Source of the DNA: DATBGO01 sp050011895
GTDB taxonomy: Bacteria > Actinomycetota > Actinomycetes > Streptosporangiales > Streptosporangiaceae
Direction of reading: 5' to 3'
Assembly (NCBI GenBank): GCA_050011895.1
Contig: JBEKIF010000016.1
Span: forward strand, 40,543-104,542
Length of the DNA stretch: 64,000 bases
In this document: positions 8,484 to 19,443 of the stretch, piece after piece
How the letters are laid out: every line of letters begins with the position of its first letter
How positions within the stretch are numbered: the stretch's first letter is position 1
The notes under the pieces: generated by a model
Database searches by the model: none
Seen by the model: only the letters and a program-made list of their open reading frames with translations
What the model was told of the DNA's origin: nothing
Program-made: the position numbers and the translations under genes

Positions 8484-9083
8484 GTGGAGGCGACGACCCG
8501 GCAGTTGCTGGCAACTGCGTCAGCAGGCGACCAGCGAGCGTGGGACGCCCTGGTTGAACGGTACAATTCGCTGTTGTGGTCTGTTGCGCGCTCCCACCGG
8601 CTCTCGACACCGGACGCGGCGGATGTGGTGCAGACCACCTGGCTCCGGCTCGTTGAGCATCTGGACAGCATTGCCGACCCGGACCGACTGCCTGGTTGGC
8701 TGGCGACGACGGCGCGCCGGGAATGCCTGCGCTTGCTGCGCCATGCTGGCAGGGAAGTCCAGTCCTACACGGCTCTGATCGACGTGCCGGACGACGCCCC
8801 CGGACTGGACGCCGGCCTTCTCCGCGACGAGCGGGATGCGGCCCTGTGGCACGCGCTCGCCACCCTGGACGAATTCTGCCAGCAGCTGATCCGGGTCCTG
8901 ATGGCCGATCCGCCACCGAGCTACGCGGAGGCGTCGGCCATCCTCGGAATCCCGATCGGCAGCGTCGGCCCGTCCAGGGGCCGGTGCCTGTCGAAACTTC
9001 GCCGCGTCGCTGGTATCAGCGGGGCCGCCGGCGACTCTGTCATTAGTAGGGGGCCGGACCGAGCCGCAGACTCGGCGTCGTAG
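8484..9083 (+). CDS. ECF-like RNA polymerase sigma factor (sigma-70 family)
   Basis: 199-aa protein with region 2 (RAWDALVERYNSLLWSVARSH, then DAADVVQTTWLRLVEHL and PGWLATTARRECL, residues 15-90) and region 4 (LDEFCQQLIRVLMADPPPSYAEASAILGIPIGSVGPSRGRCLSKLRR, about 127-175). It directs RNA polymerase to a dedicated promoter set. GTG 8484 is chosen because GGAG lies 10 bp upstream and the protein starts at the usual distance before region 2; TTG 8457 is possible. It leads the 157-aa and CHAT genes with short gaps, so it may control them. No transmembrane anti-sigma gene is adjacent. Confidence 0.85.
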   Translation: MEATTRQLLATASAGDQRAWDALVERYNSLLWSVARSHRLSTPDAADVVQTTWLRLVEHLDSIADPDRLPGWLATTARRECLRLLRHAGREVQSYTALIDVPDDAPGLDAGLLRDERDAALWHALATLDEFCQQLIRVLMADPPPSYAEASAILGIPIGSVGPSRGRCLSKLRRVAGISGAAGDSVISRGPDRAADSAS

Positions 9084-9103
9084 GGGCAGAGAATGGAGGC
9101 ATC

Positions 9104-9577
9104 ATGAGCGGCCAGCAGCAGCCCCCTGACCCGGGCGACGAAGCTCTCCTCGCGCGGCTGCGCCGGATCGCCGCGGAGGCTGACCCGGTGCCTGAGATGG
9201 TGATCCAGGCCGCCCGCTCGGCCTTTGGCCTGCGCGAGCTTGACGCCGAGCTCGCCGAGCTCGTGCGCGACTCGGCGGTCGACGTCCCCGCTACCACCGT
9301 TCGGGGGGCCGCCCCGCGATTGCTGTCCTTCGAGTTCGGCGATGTTGCCGTCGAGTGTGAGATCACCGAGCGTGCGTTGCGGCGTGACATCCTCGGCCAG
9401 CTGGTCGGGGCTAACGCGGCGGGCGTCGCCGCGGAAGTGCCCGGCGCGGCGGCGGTGACCGTGCCGGTCGACGAGCGTGGCCGCTTCAGCGTCCGGGACC
9501 TTCCCGCAGGCCCGGTCCGGCTGCGCTGCCGGCTGGCGGACGGGACCACCGTGGTGACCAGCTGGGCAGCTGTCTGA
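9104..9577 (+). CDS. Small protein linked to sigma/CHAT genes, C-terminal beta domain
   Basis: 157-aa soluble protein with no signal peptide or membrane segment. Residues 15-60 are helical (DEALLARLRRIAAEADPVPE opening). Residues 75-157 look like an all-beta domain with a carboxypeptidase-regulatory-like ending (DERGRFSVRDLPAGPVRLRC). It sits 20 bp after the sigma factor and just before the CHAT gene. Similar small genes accompany sigma/CHAT pairs in actinobacteria (from memory). It could act as anti-sigma or adaptor, but no catalytic motif is seen and the function is unknown. Confidence 0.75.
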   Translation: MSGQQQPPDPGDEALLARLRRIAAEADPVPEMVIQAARSAFGLRELDAELAELVRDSAVDVPATTVRGAAPRLLSFEFGDVAVECEITERALRRDILGQLVGANAAGVAAEVPGAAAVTVPVDERGRFSVRDLPAGPVRLRCRLADGTTVVTSWAAV

Positions 9578-9611
9578 CGATCGGATGGCGGGGCTTCGGA
9601 GAGGCGGAGAG

Positions 9612-12275
9612 GTGCAGGCAGCGGTCCTGGAGTCGGCCGCAGATGCTGCGCAGTCGGCGCTGGATCTGGTGCCTGCGGATCCGCGCCGCGCAGTCTCACA
9701 TGCCCGCCGCGCGGTCGAGCTCGCACGCCTGGATGGCGATCGGTCGGCCCAGTCGACGGCTCACCGCGCATGGGGCCTAGCCGCGCGCGAGCTAGGGGAT
9801 CTCGGTACGGCCCTGACGGAACTCGGCGCAGCGGTGCGAGTCGCGTCCAGCGCAGGACTTACTGTCCCTGCGGCGCAAGCACAGATGAGCCGCGCCTTCG
9901 TGCTGCTTTCGCAGGGGAAGACGCAGGCCGCGCTGCGGGATGCGGAGCAATCGGCCGCGAGCCTGCGCGGCTTGGATCGGGCCCGGGTGCTCGCCCAGCG
10001 AGGGCTCATCCTCCAGCGCGCCGGGCAGCTAGAGGAGGCCCTGGCTGTCTACACCGCGGCCCTGTCATCGCTGCGCCGTCATGATGACAAGCTGTGGGAA
10101 GCCCGGCTGCGTAATAACAGAGCCGTCCTGCACGCGTACCGAGGCTGCCTGCGGCTGGCCAAGGCTGATATCGCCAGGGCTGAGCAACTCTACGAAGAGC
10201 TGAACCTCCCCAGCGCGCAGGCGGGCGCGAAATGGAACCTCGGATTCATCGAGGGCCGCCACGGCGACATCCCGGCCGCGCTCGCCGCGCTCGATACAGC
10301 CGCGGAGGCCTGCCGCAAGGTCGGCCTGCCCATCGCGCCGCTGCTGCTCGACCAGGGCGAGGTGCTGCTGTCGGCGGGGCTGGCCGCTGAGGCCATCCAG
10401 GCCGCCACCGTGGCGGTCGACGAACTGTCCCGGCACGGCCAGGCGGCTGATCTCGCTGAAGCGCAGCTCTTGCTGGCCCGGGCAGAGCTGTCAGCCGGGA
10501 CGCCCGCGGCCGCCATGCTCAGCGCGGCTGCCGCGCAACGCAGCTTTGCCCGTCAGCACCGGCCGAGCTGGGCGGCGGTGGCGCAGTATGTCCGCGTTCG
10601 GTCGGCCTGGGCAGCCGGGGAACGCTCCCCGGGGCTGCTGCGCTCCGCGGCGGAGGCGGCGGCCCGGCTTGAAGCGGCAGGCTGGACAACGGCGGCCCTC
10701 GACATTCGCGTGCTGGCGGCCCGGATGGCCGTTGACCTGGGACGGCTGGAGGTCGCGCGGACACAGCTGCAGACCGCTGCGCGGGCGCGCAGATCCGGAC
10801 AGCTGGACCAGCGAGCGCAAGCCTGGCACGCGCTGGCACTGCTCCGGCAGCAGACCGGCGACCAGCGGGGCGCTTACGCTGCCGTCTCCGCAGGCCTGGA
10901 CGCCGCCGAGCGGCACCGCACCCTGCTCGGTGCCACCGAGCTGCGGGTTCACGTATCCGGGCAGACCGAGGAGCTTGCCTCGCTCGGCGTGCGGCTTGCT
11001 ATCGGCGAGGGTGCGGCAGCTCGGGTGCTTCGTTCCGCGGAGCGGCACCGCGCTGCAACCCTGCGGCTGCGCCCGGCGCTGCCACCGGGCGACGAGACGC
11101 ACGCGGACCTGCTCACGCAGCTGCGGATGGTCGCCGCCGAGGCGGAGGCCGCCCAGCTGGCAGGCTCTCCGACACGGGTACTGCACCGCAGCAGGCTGGC
11201 CCTGGAGGAACGCCTGCGGAGCCACCTCCGGCACGGGCGCGGGACGCCCGCAGGTCAGCCTGGCCTGCCGCCGGTCCCCGCAGTGCTGGAGGAGCTCGCC
11301 GAGGCCCTCGCTGACCGGGTGCTGGTCGAGTACGTCGAGTGCGATGGCGTCCGGTACGCCGTGGTGGTGCGCGACGGCGAGTGCTCGCTGCACGTACTCG
11401 GCCGGGGCAGCTTGGCCGCACCAGAACTTGAATCGCTCCGGTTTGGCTGGCGCCGGCTGGCGGCCGGGCATGGCTCCGCCGCGTCGCTGCGCGCAGCCGC
11501 GGAGCTGGCGGCGCATGCAGCGGCCTGCCTGGACCAGGCGCTGCTGCAGCCGCTGTCGTCGCTGCTGGCCGACCGCCAGCTGGTGGTGGTGCCGGCGGGC
11601 GAACTGCAAGCGCTCCCCTGGCCGATGCTGCCGAGCTGCGCGGACCGCCCGCTAACGGTGGCACCGTCGGCGGCAAGCTGGCTGGCTGCCCGCGCGGCGG
11701 TCGCGCGTGCTGGCCGTGGCCGCGCTGTGCTGGTGGCAGGTCCGGGCCTGCCGGGCGCCGCGCAGGAACTCGAATTGCTGTCCCCGCTCTACCCGGCGGC
11801 CCAGCTGCTCGCTGGACGCGACGCGACGGTCAGCGCGGCGCTGCGCGCCCTGGATGGGGCGGACGTCGCCCACGTGGCCGCGCACGGCAGGTTCCGCGCC
11901 GACAACCCGATGTTCTCGTCGCTGGTTCTCGCCGACGGGCCGCTGACCGCCTACGACCTTGAGCGGCTGCACCGGGCCCCCCGCACGATCATGCTGGCGG
12001 CCTGCGACTCCGCGCTGGCACCGATCAGGCCGGGCGACGAGATGATCGGGCTGGCCGCTGCGCTGCTCGCGGTGGGCGCCAGTGCCGTGGTCGCTGCTCT
12101 GCTGCCGCTGCCAGACACGGTCAGCGGCCAGCTCGCGCACTCCTGGCATCAGCTCCTCAGCCGTGGCAGCAGTCCCTCCGAGGCCCTCTCCGTGGTGGCG
12201 TCCCGCGCCCGCCAGGACGGACCACTGGCGCAGCTGGCAGCCTCAGCGCTGGTCTGCCTTGGCTATGGCGGGTAG
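9612..12275 (+). CDS. TPR-CHAT domain caspase-like protease
   Basis: About 887 aa. Residues 10-450 are Ala/Leu-rich helical repeats of TPR type. The C-terminal third is a CHAT domain, a caspase-clan cysteine protease fold. The catalytic dyad is visible as His758 (HVAAHGRF) and Cys798 (LAACDSA), followed by GDEMIGLAAALLAVGASAVV. CHAT proteases are activated by partners bound through the TPR part and cleave specific targets. GTG 9612 is preferred because GGAGAGG lies 7 bp upstream; ATG 9585 gives nine more residues but lacks a clear site. It is transcribed with the sigma factor and faces a subtilisin gene 16 bp downstream, its likely functional partner. Confidence 0.88.
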   Translation: MQAAVLESAADAAQSALDLVPADPRRAVSHARRAVELARLDGDRSAQSTAHRAWGLAARELGDLGTALTELGAAVRVASSAGLTVPAAQAQMSRAFVLLSQGKTQAALRDAEQSAASLRGLDRARVLAQRGLILQRAGQLEEALAVYTAALSSLRRHDDKLWEARLRNNRAVLHAYRGCLRLAKADIARAEQLYEELNLPSAQAGAKWNLGFIEGRHGDIPAALAALDTAAEACRKVGLPIAPLLLDQGEVLLSAGLAAEAIQAATVAVDELSRHGQAADLAEAQLLLARAELSAGTPAAAMLSAAAAQRSFARQHRPSWAAVAQYVRVRSAWAAGERSPGLLRSAAEAAARLEAAGWTTAALDIRVLAARMAVDLGRLEVARTQLQTAARARRSGQLDQRAQAWHALALLRQQTGDQRGAYAAVSAGLDAAERHRTLLGATELRVHVSGQTEELASLGVRLAIGEGAAARVLRSAERHRAATLRLRPALPPGDETHADLLTQLRMVAAEAEAAQLAGSPTRVLHRSRLALEERLRSHLRHGRGTPAGQPGLPPVPAVLEELAEALADRVLVEYVECDGVRYAVVVRDGECSLHVLGRGSLAAPELESLRFGWRRLAAGHGSAASLRAAAELAAHAAACLDQALLQPLSSLLADRQLVVVPAGELQALPWPMLPSCADRPLTVAPSAASWLAARAAVARAGRGRAVLVAGPGLPGAAQELELLSPLYPAAQLLAGRDATVSAALRALDGADVAHVAAHGRFRADNPMFSSLVLADGPLTAYDLERLHRAPRTIMLAACDSALAPIRPGDEMIGLAAALLAVGASAVVAALLPLPDTVSGQLAHSWHQLLSRGSSPSEALSVVASRARQDGPLAQLAASALVCLGYGG

Positions 12276-12291
12276 CGCGGCCCGGCGGCGG

Positions 12292-13572
<1,281 letters not shown>

Positions 13573-13648
13573 CCGTGACTCCCTTAACGCCTGCCCGGAG
13601 CCTGCCGGCCTTTCCGGGTGAGCCAATATCTAACTTCCTGGTTATAGC

Positions 13649-13660
13649 AGGTAATTACCT
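13649..13660. promoter_or_regulatory. 12-bp palindrome upstream of the S8 peptidase gene
   Basis: AGGTAATTACCT is a perfect palindrome in an AT-rich patch (13628-13680), 77 bp upstream of the peptidase ATG. On the minus strand it is followed closely by TATAAC, a plausible -10 box. This placement suits a repressor or activator operator for the peptidase gene. Confidence 0.5.
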
Positions 13661-13914
13661 TGTTTCTTGCTCACAACTGAGGTCAGACCAGCACGCCCGG
13701 GGGCCTGCGGTCGGCCGGCCCCGATAGCTGGCTGGCACCTGCATAGAGCACTGCCAGCTGGCCGCTGATACACGTCGGCAGGCCCGGTGCGCACCAGGCA
13801 CGGTCGGGGTGCCGCCGTGATGACAAGAGCGCGGTCCATCTTCGCACGGGGGGATGAGCGGCCATGGCAGGCAACATGGGTGCGGACAGGACGAGATACG
13901 GCCGGGCCGGTGCC

Positions 13915-14449
13915 CCCAGTGGTGCCGCTGGGCGCCGCCGGTGCGTTGCCCGGGCCGGCCCTCACCGCCGACCAGACCCTGACCGACGCGCTCCAGATCC
14001 AGGCCGGGCAGACAGTACTCGTGCACGGCGCGGGCGGCGTCACCGGCGGCATGCTCGTCCAGCTGGCCGTGCACGCCGTGGGCCAGCGCCCGCACCTGAT
14101 CGGGCCAGTCAGGCTGGCGATAGTCGAGGACGGCCATAGCGCCCAGCGCGAGGAGGCGATCAGCACCGTCCGGGCTCGCGGTAGCGATAACCGTGGCGCC
14201 CTGGGTGCCGATGCCGCAGCGAACGCCGCGCGGTCGGGGGCACGGCATGCGGTATGGGCAATCAGGCACCGCGGCAGGCTCGCCACCATCACGGCAGATC
14301 CGCCGCCCGCCGAGCGCGGCATCTCAGTATTTGACGTTCAGGTCGTCCCGGACGGCGCACGGCTCCGCCGGCTCACCCGGCTGCTCGGCCAGGGCGCGAT
14401 CAGCGTTACCGTCGGTGCCCGGTACCCCCTGGGACAGGCCGCCCGATGA
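13915..14449 (+). pseudogene. Quinone oxidoreductase/zinc-type alcohol dehydrogenase relic with an inverted internal block
   Basis: The plus strand encodes the centre of a medium-chain dehydrogenase: GALPGPALTADQTL, then the NADPH motif TVLVHGAGGVTGG and VQLAV (to about 14070). From about 14209 it encodes the C-terminal part (DAAANAARSG, GRLATITADPPPAERGI). The missing middle is read on the opposite strand, between about 14208 and 14071: GATVIATASPDGADRLLALG followed by AVLDYRQPDWPDQVRAL. A block of about 138 bp has therefore flipped, with GCAC and GTGC at its ends. The N-terminal ~110 residues of the family are also absent. The plus frame stays open through the block only because its length is a multiple of three. 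Confidence 0.85.
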
Positions 14450-14626
14450 TGGCGCTGCGGGCCCACTCCCGCAGCGGCCCTGAGCAGCTCGGGCCGGCAT
14501 CTTTTAATCACCGGAAGGAACGGTCACCATTCCGCTGGAGATCATGACGTTTAAATATGCCGACCCATGGTCAGCAGGAATGGGAGCGGGCCGAAACGCG
14601 ACCATGTCGCGTGCCTAGATCCCTGG

Positions 14627-14920
14627 TTACCACATCCAGGGCTTACCACGAGTCCTGCCTGAGCGCATCGTGTCAGCGGCCGAGAGAGCGAGGCTAGCCG
14701 CTGACTGATATGCCTTCGCATGGACCTGGCCAGCGCTGCCATGACCCGGCGATGCCGATGCTGCGGCACCGAGGCTGCCCAGCACGAGAGCTAGCGCCAG
14801 AACGAGAATCCCGCGCGCCGCCCGGGCGCGAACGGTCCCCGTCGAGGATTCACGGCGAGCACTGCTCACCGATCCGCCGGCCCGCATGATGACGTGCAAT
14901 AACGGCCTGTGAGTCTTCAT
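14627..14920 (-). CDS. Small secreted protein of unknown function
   Basis: 97 aa. Residues 1-34 are basic, then a hydrophobic signal core (ARGILVLALALVLGSLG, about 34-50) ends at ASA, a good signal-peptidase site. The mature part would be about 43 residues, rich in Ala, Ser and Gly, with the unusual end GKPWMW. GAGGGG lies upstream of the ATG. It stands alone, about 920 bp before and divergent from the SARP regulator, so it may belong to that locus. No family is recognised. It could be a secreted peptide signal or antimicrobial precursor, or simply an orphan exported protein. Confidence 0.5.
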   Translation of the reverse strand: MKTHRPLLHVIMRAGGSVSSARRESSTGTVRARAARGILVLALALVLGSLGAAASASPGHGSAGQVHAKAYQSAASLALSAADTMRSGRTRGKPWMW

Positions 14921-15842
14921 TGAGAAGGTCCCCTCATTGGTAACTTATATATGTCAGACCCTCCAAGAGTCAGAAACTACACCACGATCCATCTCGGGGT
15001 ATGACATTCGGATTGATTCGTGCGGCGTCCTGCACGGCGTGCTTGGTACCCGCCGCGGCGCGCAGGGCGCCGAGCCGCTCGCGCCGCGCTGACCACCGCC
15101 AGCCGTCGCGGGTGGGAACGCGCGCGGCCGGCCGCCGTTCGCGGCGCGGCGGCACTGGCGTGGCGGGAGCAGCCTGGTAGCGGTGATCCGGGCGGCGTGT
15201 TCCTGCCGGGACAGGTCCGGGGCCCGCGACCGGAAGATCAGCCCTGTAGACCGGTCCGCTGGAAGACATGGCCCGGCGCGTCGCCGGGCCGGGCAGGCGG
15301 GGCGGGGCGGGGCGTGCTGCCCGCAGCGGCCGCGGTCTGGCCGCAGTGATGGAGAGCCGAAGCTGTCCGCCGCAGCCGTGCCCGCCATCGCGCGGCGGCA
15401 GCCGGGCCGGCTGCCGCCAAACGGGCGCACCGGACACGCCGGGTACGACCGGGCCCAGGAATGGCCTAGGAACCACTTGCTGGGAGCCCCACGGATCCCT
15501 TTAACCACTGGCATCTCGCCGGTCGTGTCACGCCACGCCAGCCCGCGCAGTACCGGTTGTCACTCACCAATACCAGGCTTCTTCAGTCGCAGCCACCACG
15601 CGAATATGCTCTTCGATAAGCAATGCAGGCGGCAAGCGCGGCAGCATCGTGAAACTTGCAAAAAAAATTGCGCTAAATGCGAACCCGGAGCGTGATCATT
15701 TCCCCGTTCCCGCTATATTCTCACTGGATTCGAGTGAGAACCACGTGTAAACGGGTATTTAAAGCTGCGGAAAGTGTCCGTACATCCCTTCCGCTTAGCA
15801 GCTGCCAGCTTGTCCGCAGGTGGTCGAAGATACAGGGCGATC
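14921..15842. other. Long intergenic region between divergent genes
   Basis: No convincing gene is seen in about 920 bp. The part from 15640 to 15842 is AT-richer, includes an eight-A tract near 15660 and an inverted repeat, and probably holds the promoter of the SARP gene. A few residues in the minus-strand reading near 15180-15260 recall IS4 transposases, but too weakly to call. Confidence 0.4.
15718..15740. promoter_or_regulatory. Inverted repeat upstream of the SARP gene
   Basis: TTCTCACT and AGTGAGAA form a perfect 8-bp inverted repeat with a 7-bp spacer, 103 bp upstream of the regulator's ATG. TATTTAA lies about 20 bp further downstream. It is an operator candidate for this gene. Confidence 0.45.
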
Positions 15843-18800
15843 ATGGAATTTCGGGTGCTCGGTCCGATTGAGCTTTGGTCGGCTGGGCAGCAATGTGATC
15901 TTGGGCCGGCCAGGGCGCGATGTGTCCTGGCGATCCTCCTGCTGACGCCGCGCACAATAGTGCCGGCCGAGACTCTCATCGACAGGATGTGGGATACCCG
16001 GCCGCCGCCAAAGGCCCGGGAGAGTCTCTCGGTCTACATCGCCAGGCTTCGCGCGTCCCTCCGGCAGGCCCTTGGCGATAGCGTCCGGCTGGCGGGGCGC
16101 GCAAGGGGCTATGTGCTCGACGTCGACCCTGAGGCGGTCGACTTGCATCGGTTCCGCCGATTGCGCCGGCAGGCGGATGCGCTGACCGCGAGCGGCGACC
16201 ACGATCATGCGGCCGTGCTGCTGCGCGAGGCGGACCGGCTCTGGCGCGGCCAGGCGCTGGCCGGGATCCGTGGTGACTGGGTCGCGCGGATGCGTGACAG
16301 CCTCGAAGAGGAGCGCCGGGCGGCCATCCTTGAGCGCGTCGAGTGTGAGCTGGAGCTCGGCCGGCATGCCGACCTGGTAGGAGAGCTTCGCCAGCTGCTG
16401 GCTCAGTACCCGCTGGATGAGACCTTCATCGCCCATCAGATGGCGGCCCTTTACTGGAGCGGCAGGCCGGGTGACGCACTCAGCCTCTACCGGGAGACCC
16501 GCAGCCGCCTCATCGATGAGCAGGGCGCGGAGCCGGGGGCACTACTGTCCGAACTCCAGCAGCGCATCCTGCGCCGTGACCCCCGGCTTGCCGTGAGGCT
16601 CGCCGACCGGCGTCTTGGCCGGGTGCCGCCGCCAGACACGCTTCCGCCCGAGGCAGTGGAGTTCGTGGGCCGCAGCGAGGAACTCGGGCTGCTCACCGAG
16701 GAGCAGGGCGACGCCCCCCGGATCAGCGTGATCGAGGGCATGCCCGGCGTGGGAAAGACCGCGCTCGCCGTCCACGCTGCCCGTAATGTCTCCGGGCAGT
16801 ACCCGGACGGGATGTTCTACCTCAACTTTCATACCCACGACCCCGGGCGCCCTTCGCTCGACGCGGCCGAGGCGCTGCACCGCCTGCTCGGGATGCTGAC
16901 CGAGCCGGCTATGCAGATACCTGACTCTGTCGGCGAGCGCGCCGCGCTGTGGCGGGCCCAGCTGAGCCGGCGTCGCTGCGTCGTGATTCTCGACGATGCT
17001 GCCAGGCATGACCAGATCCGCCCGCTCCTGCCGGTCGCAGGCCGGTGCCTGGTCTTGATCACCACCCGGCGCAGGCTTCCCGACCTTGCCGGCGCCCGCG
17101 CGCTGACCCTCGACGTGCTGTCCATCGACGACGCGACCACGCTGTTCCGGCGGATCGCGGGGCAACGCAGGGCCCACGACGAGGGCGAGGTCGCTACGGC
17201 CGTGCGGCTGTGCGGGCGCTTGCCGCTCGCGATCCAGCTCACCGCCGGCAGGCTCGCGCAAGACTGCCCGCCCAGGCTCACCGACCTGGTCGAGGAACTG
17301 TCGCAGTCTCCCGCTCGGCTGGGCGGCACAAACGCAGCAAGCCCGGAAGTGATGTCCGCCTTCGACCTGTCCTACCGCGCGCTGGAACCTGACCACCAGC
17401 GGTTCTTCCGGCGGCTGGGCGTGAGCCCTTGCGCCTATGTCAGCCTGCAGACCGCGGCAGCCCTGGGCGGCGGCACCCTCGCCGAAGCAGAGAAGGCCCT
17501 CGCCGCCCTGCTGGATTATCATCTGCTGGCTCGAGCCCCAGCCGGTCAGTTCCGTTTCCATAACCTTGTCCGCGGGTATGCGGCCGTACCCGCCGCGCGT
17601 GATGACCCCGAACCTGAGCAGCGACAGGCAGTCGGCAGGCTCCTCGACTACTACCTGCACACAGCCGATAAGGCTGACCGGGTACTGCATCCGTTCCGGC
17701 GCCGGATGCCCGTGTCGGTCACCCATCCACCAGCCGCGAGCCCGGCATTAGGCACCCAGGAAGACGCGGCAGCCTGGCTGGAAACGGAGTGGCGCAACAT
17801 CCTGGAGGCCGCGCAATACGCGGGCAGGCACGAATGGAAGCGGAAGTGCGCCGATCTCACCCACGTGCTGGCCGGCTTCGTGGAGATCAGGGCGTACTGG
17901 GACGAGGCGATCGCGGCCCATACGCTCGCCCTGCAGGCCTGCCGTGACCTCGATGATCCGGCCCGGATCGCGCAGGCGTCACTGGAGCTCAGCGTGGTGA
18001 GCCGGCAGACGGGCCGGCACGAGGCGACGCTTCCCCTGGCTGAGGACGCCGCAGAGATCTACCGGTCGCTGGCCGACCAGCGAGGCGAGGCCGAAGCCCT
18101 CGACCAGATAGGCATAGCCCAGCAGCGCGCGGCCCGGTCCCGTGAGGCCCTCGCCTATTTCCACGAAGCAAGGATTCTGTACCGCGACGCCGCGGATCAG
18201 CGCGGCGTCGCCAATACCCTGAGTCACTCCGGGATCGCCTGCTGGCATCTTGGCCGGTACCCTGACGCAATGGGCCATCTGCGTGCCGCGCTTCTGCTCT
18301 ACCGTGACGTCGGCGACAGGCGCGGCGAGGCGAAAACCCTCAACAATCTAGGAAGGATGCAACTGTATTGCGGCTACCATAGAGACGCGCTCGAAGGCTA
18401 CCAGAAGTCATTGGAAATATTTAGCGAGATAGGCGGAGAGCAGAATCAGGCGATTCTCTATCATAATATAGGAAACGTCTACCATTACAAGGGCAATTAC
18501 GAAGACGGGCTTGCTGCTTTCCGGCGGGCGCTCGCCATATACCGCAACATCGGCGATCTCCCTGATGAAGCCGACGTGCTCAATGACATCGGCGCCATTT
18601 ATCAAAGCGCGGAGTGTTATGACGAGGCGCTGATTCATCACCAGAAGGCTAGATTGATCGCCGAGGAGATCGGAACCCTATCCCAGCAGGTGATCGCGCT
18701 TCGCGGGATAGCCGACGTTCGTCGCGGATCCGGTCGGCACGGCGAGGCATTTGATCATTATCACACCGCTCTCCGGCTGGCCAAGGAGATCGGTGACCCG

Positions 18801-18986
18801 TACGAGGAAGCCAAGATCCTCGAAGGAATCGCGGAAACGACGCTCAGCACGCAGCGGCCCGACGCGGCGCGAATCGTATTCAGGCAGGCGCTGGACATCT
18901 TCGAACGGCTCGGCGTACCAGAGGCGGAGTCGGCCCGGATACGCATAGAGACCATGCACCCAGCCTTCGGCCGGCGCACCTCGTAG
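15843..18986 (+). CDS. AfsR/SARP family transcriptional regulator (SARP-BTAD-NB-ARC-TPR)
   Basis: 1047-aa regulator. Residues 1-95 are a winged-helix OmpR-type DNA-binding domain (MEFRVLGPIELW opening). Residues 100-245 are the bacterial transcriptional activator domain. An NB-ARC STAND ATPase follows, with Walker A GMPGVGKTA at about 298-306 and Walker B RCVVILDDA near 380. The C-terminal 370 residues are TPR repeats. Such proteins activate secondary-metabolite genes and are close in size to AfsR. ATG 15843 begins at the conserved wing-helix start. The small ORF/MFS/P450 set 450 bp downstream on the same strand is the obvious target. Codons near 18400-18720 are clearly AT-richer than elsewhere. 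Confidence 0.9.
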   Translation: MEFRVLGPIELWSAGQQCDLGPARARCVLAILLLTPRTIVPAETLIDRMWDTRPPPKARESLSVYIARLRASLRQALGDSVRLAGRARGYVLDVDPEAVDLHRFRRLRRQADALTASGDHDHAAVLLREADRLWRGQALAGIRGDWVARMRDSLEEERRAAILERVECELELGRHADLVGELRQLLAQYPLDETFIAHQMAALYWSGRPGDALSLYRETRSRLIDEQGAEPGALLSELQQRILRRDPRLAVRLADRRLGRVPPPDTLPPEAVEFVGRSEELGLLTEEQGDAPRISVIEGMPGVGKTALAVHAARNVSGQYPDGMFYLNFHTHDPGRPSLDAAEALHRLLGMLTEPAMQIPDSVGERAALWRAQLSRRRCVVILDDAARHDQIRPLLPVAGRCLVLITTRRRLPDLAGARALTLDVLSIDDATTLFRRIAGQRRAHDEGEVATAVRLCGRLPLAIQLTAGRLAQDCPPRLTDLVEELSQSPARLGGTNAASPEVMSAFDLSYRALEPDHQRFFRRLGVSPCAYVSLQTAAALGGGTLAEAEKALAALLDYHLLARAPAGQFRFHNLVRGYAAVPAARDDPEPEQRQAVGRLLDYYLHTADKADRVLHPFRRRMPVSVTHPPAASPALGTQEDAAAWLETEWRNILEAAQYAGRHEWKRKCADLTHVLAGFVEIRAYWDEAIAAHTLALQACRDLDDPARIAQASLELSVVSRQTGRHEATLPLAEDAAEIYRSLADQRGEAEALDQIGIAQQRAARSREALAYFHEARILYRDAADQRGVANTLSHSGIACWHLGRYPDAMGHLRAALLLYRDVGDRRGEAKTLNNLGRMQLYCGYHRDALEGYQKSLEIFSEIGGEQNQAILYHNIGNVYHYKGNYEDGLAAFRRALAIYRNIGDLPDEADVLNDIGAIYQSAECYDEALIHHQKARLIAEEIGTLSQQVIALRGIADVRRGSGRHGEAFDHYHTALRLAKEIGDPYEEAKILEGIAETTLSTQRPDAARIVFRQALDIFERLGVPEAESARIRIETMHPAFGRRTS

Positions 18987-18987
18987 T

Positions 18988-19011
18988 CCGCGGGCAGCCG
19001 CTGGCCTGCGG
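18988..19011 (+). terminator. Hairpin after the SARP gene
   Basis: CCGCGGGC and GCCTGCGG pair over 8 bp (one G-T) around an 8-nt loop, immediately after the stop codon. There is no T-tract, so termination is uncertain. Confidence 0.35.
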
Positions 19012-19443
19012 GTAGCGATCGGCGGCGTCCGCGATCTGGTGCTGGCAGCGGAGCTGGTGAATGGCGCCCGGCCTCGCGCCTACGTCAGCACGTTCGGGCC
19101 GGCGGCCATCCGCTGCCCCCGCCCCCGGCGCATCCGTTCACGGCTCTCGCCCATGAACGAGGAAACCAGATTCCGGCTCAGATCAGCGCCGCTCCCCGGA
19201 CCTGATGCTGACGTCCTGAGCCCGGCCCATGCCGTCCCCAGGTGGTCCCGGCCCGGGTCCTGATTATCGCCCTGAATCCGGCTGGCCGCCGGCCCCGAGC
19301 GCACCCGGCTAGCGGGGACGTTGGGTTGCAAGGTAGGCGTCAAGGCGACTGCAACACAACCGTCCGGGCTGCCAGCGCACGCTTGAACCGCAGGTCCCGG
19401 CAGCTGAAGTCGCTGGCTGCCGGTTACCGAAGGAGCGCCTTTC
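19012..19443. other. Intergenic region before the small ORF/MFS operon
   Basis: About 430 bp without a supportable gene. It should contain the promoter of the operon starting at 19444. No clear direct-repeat SARP boxes were seen by eye. Confidence 0.4.

Noticed and set aside
15060..15260. Weak resemblance of a minus-strand frame to IS4 transposases
   Set aside because: Only a few residues fit, with no catalytic motif and no terminal repeats.
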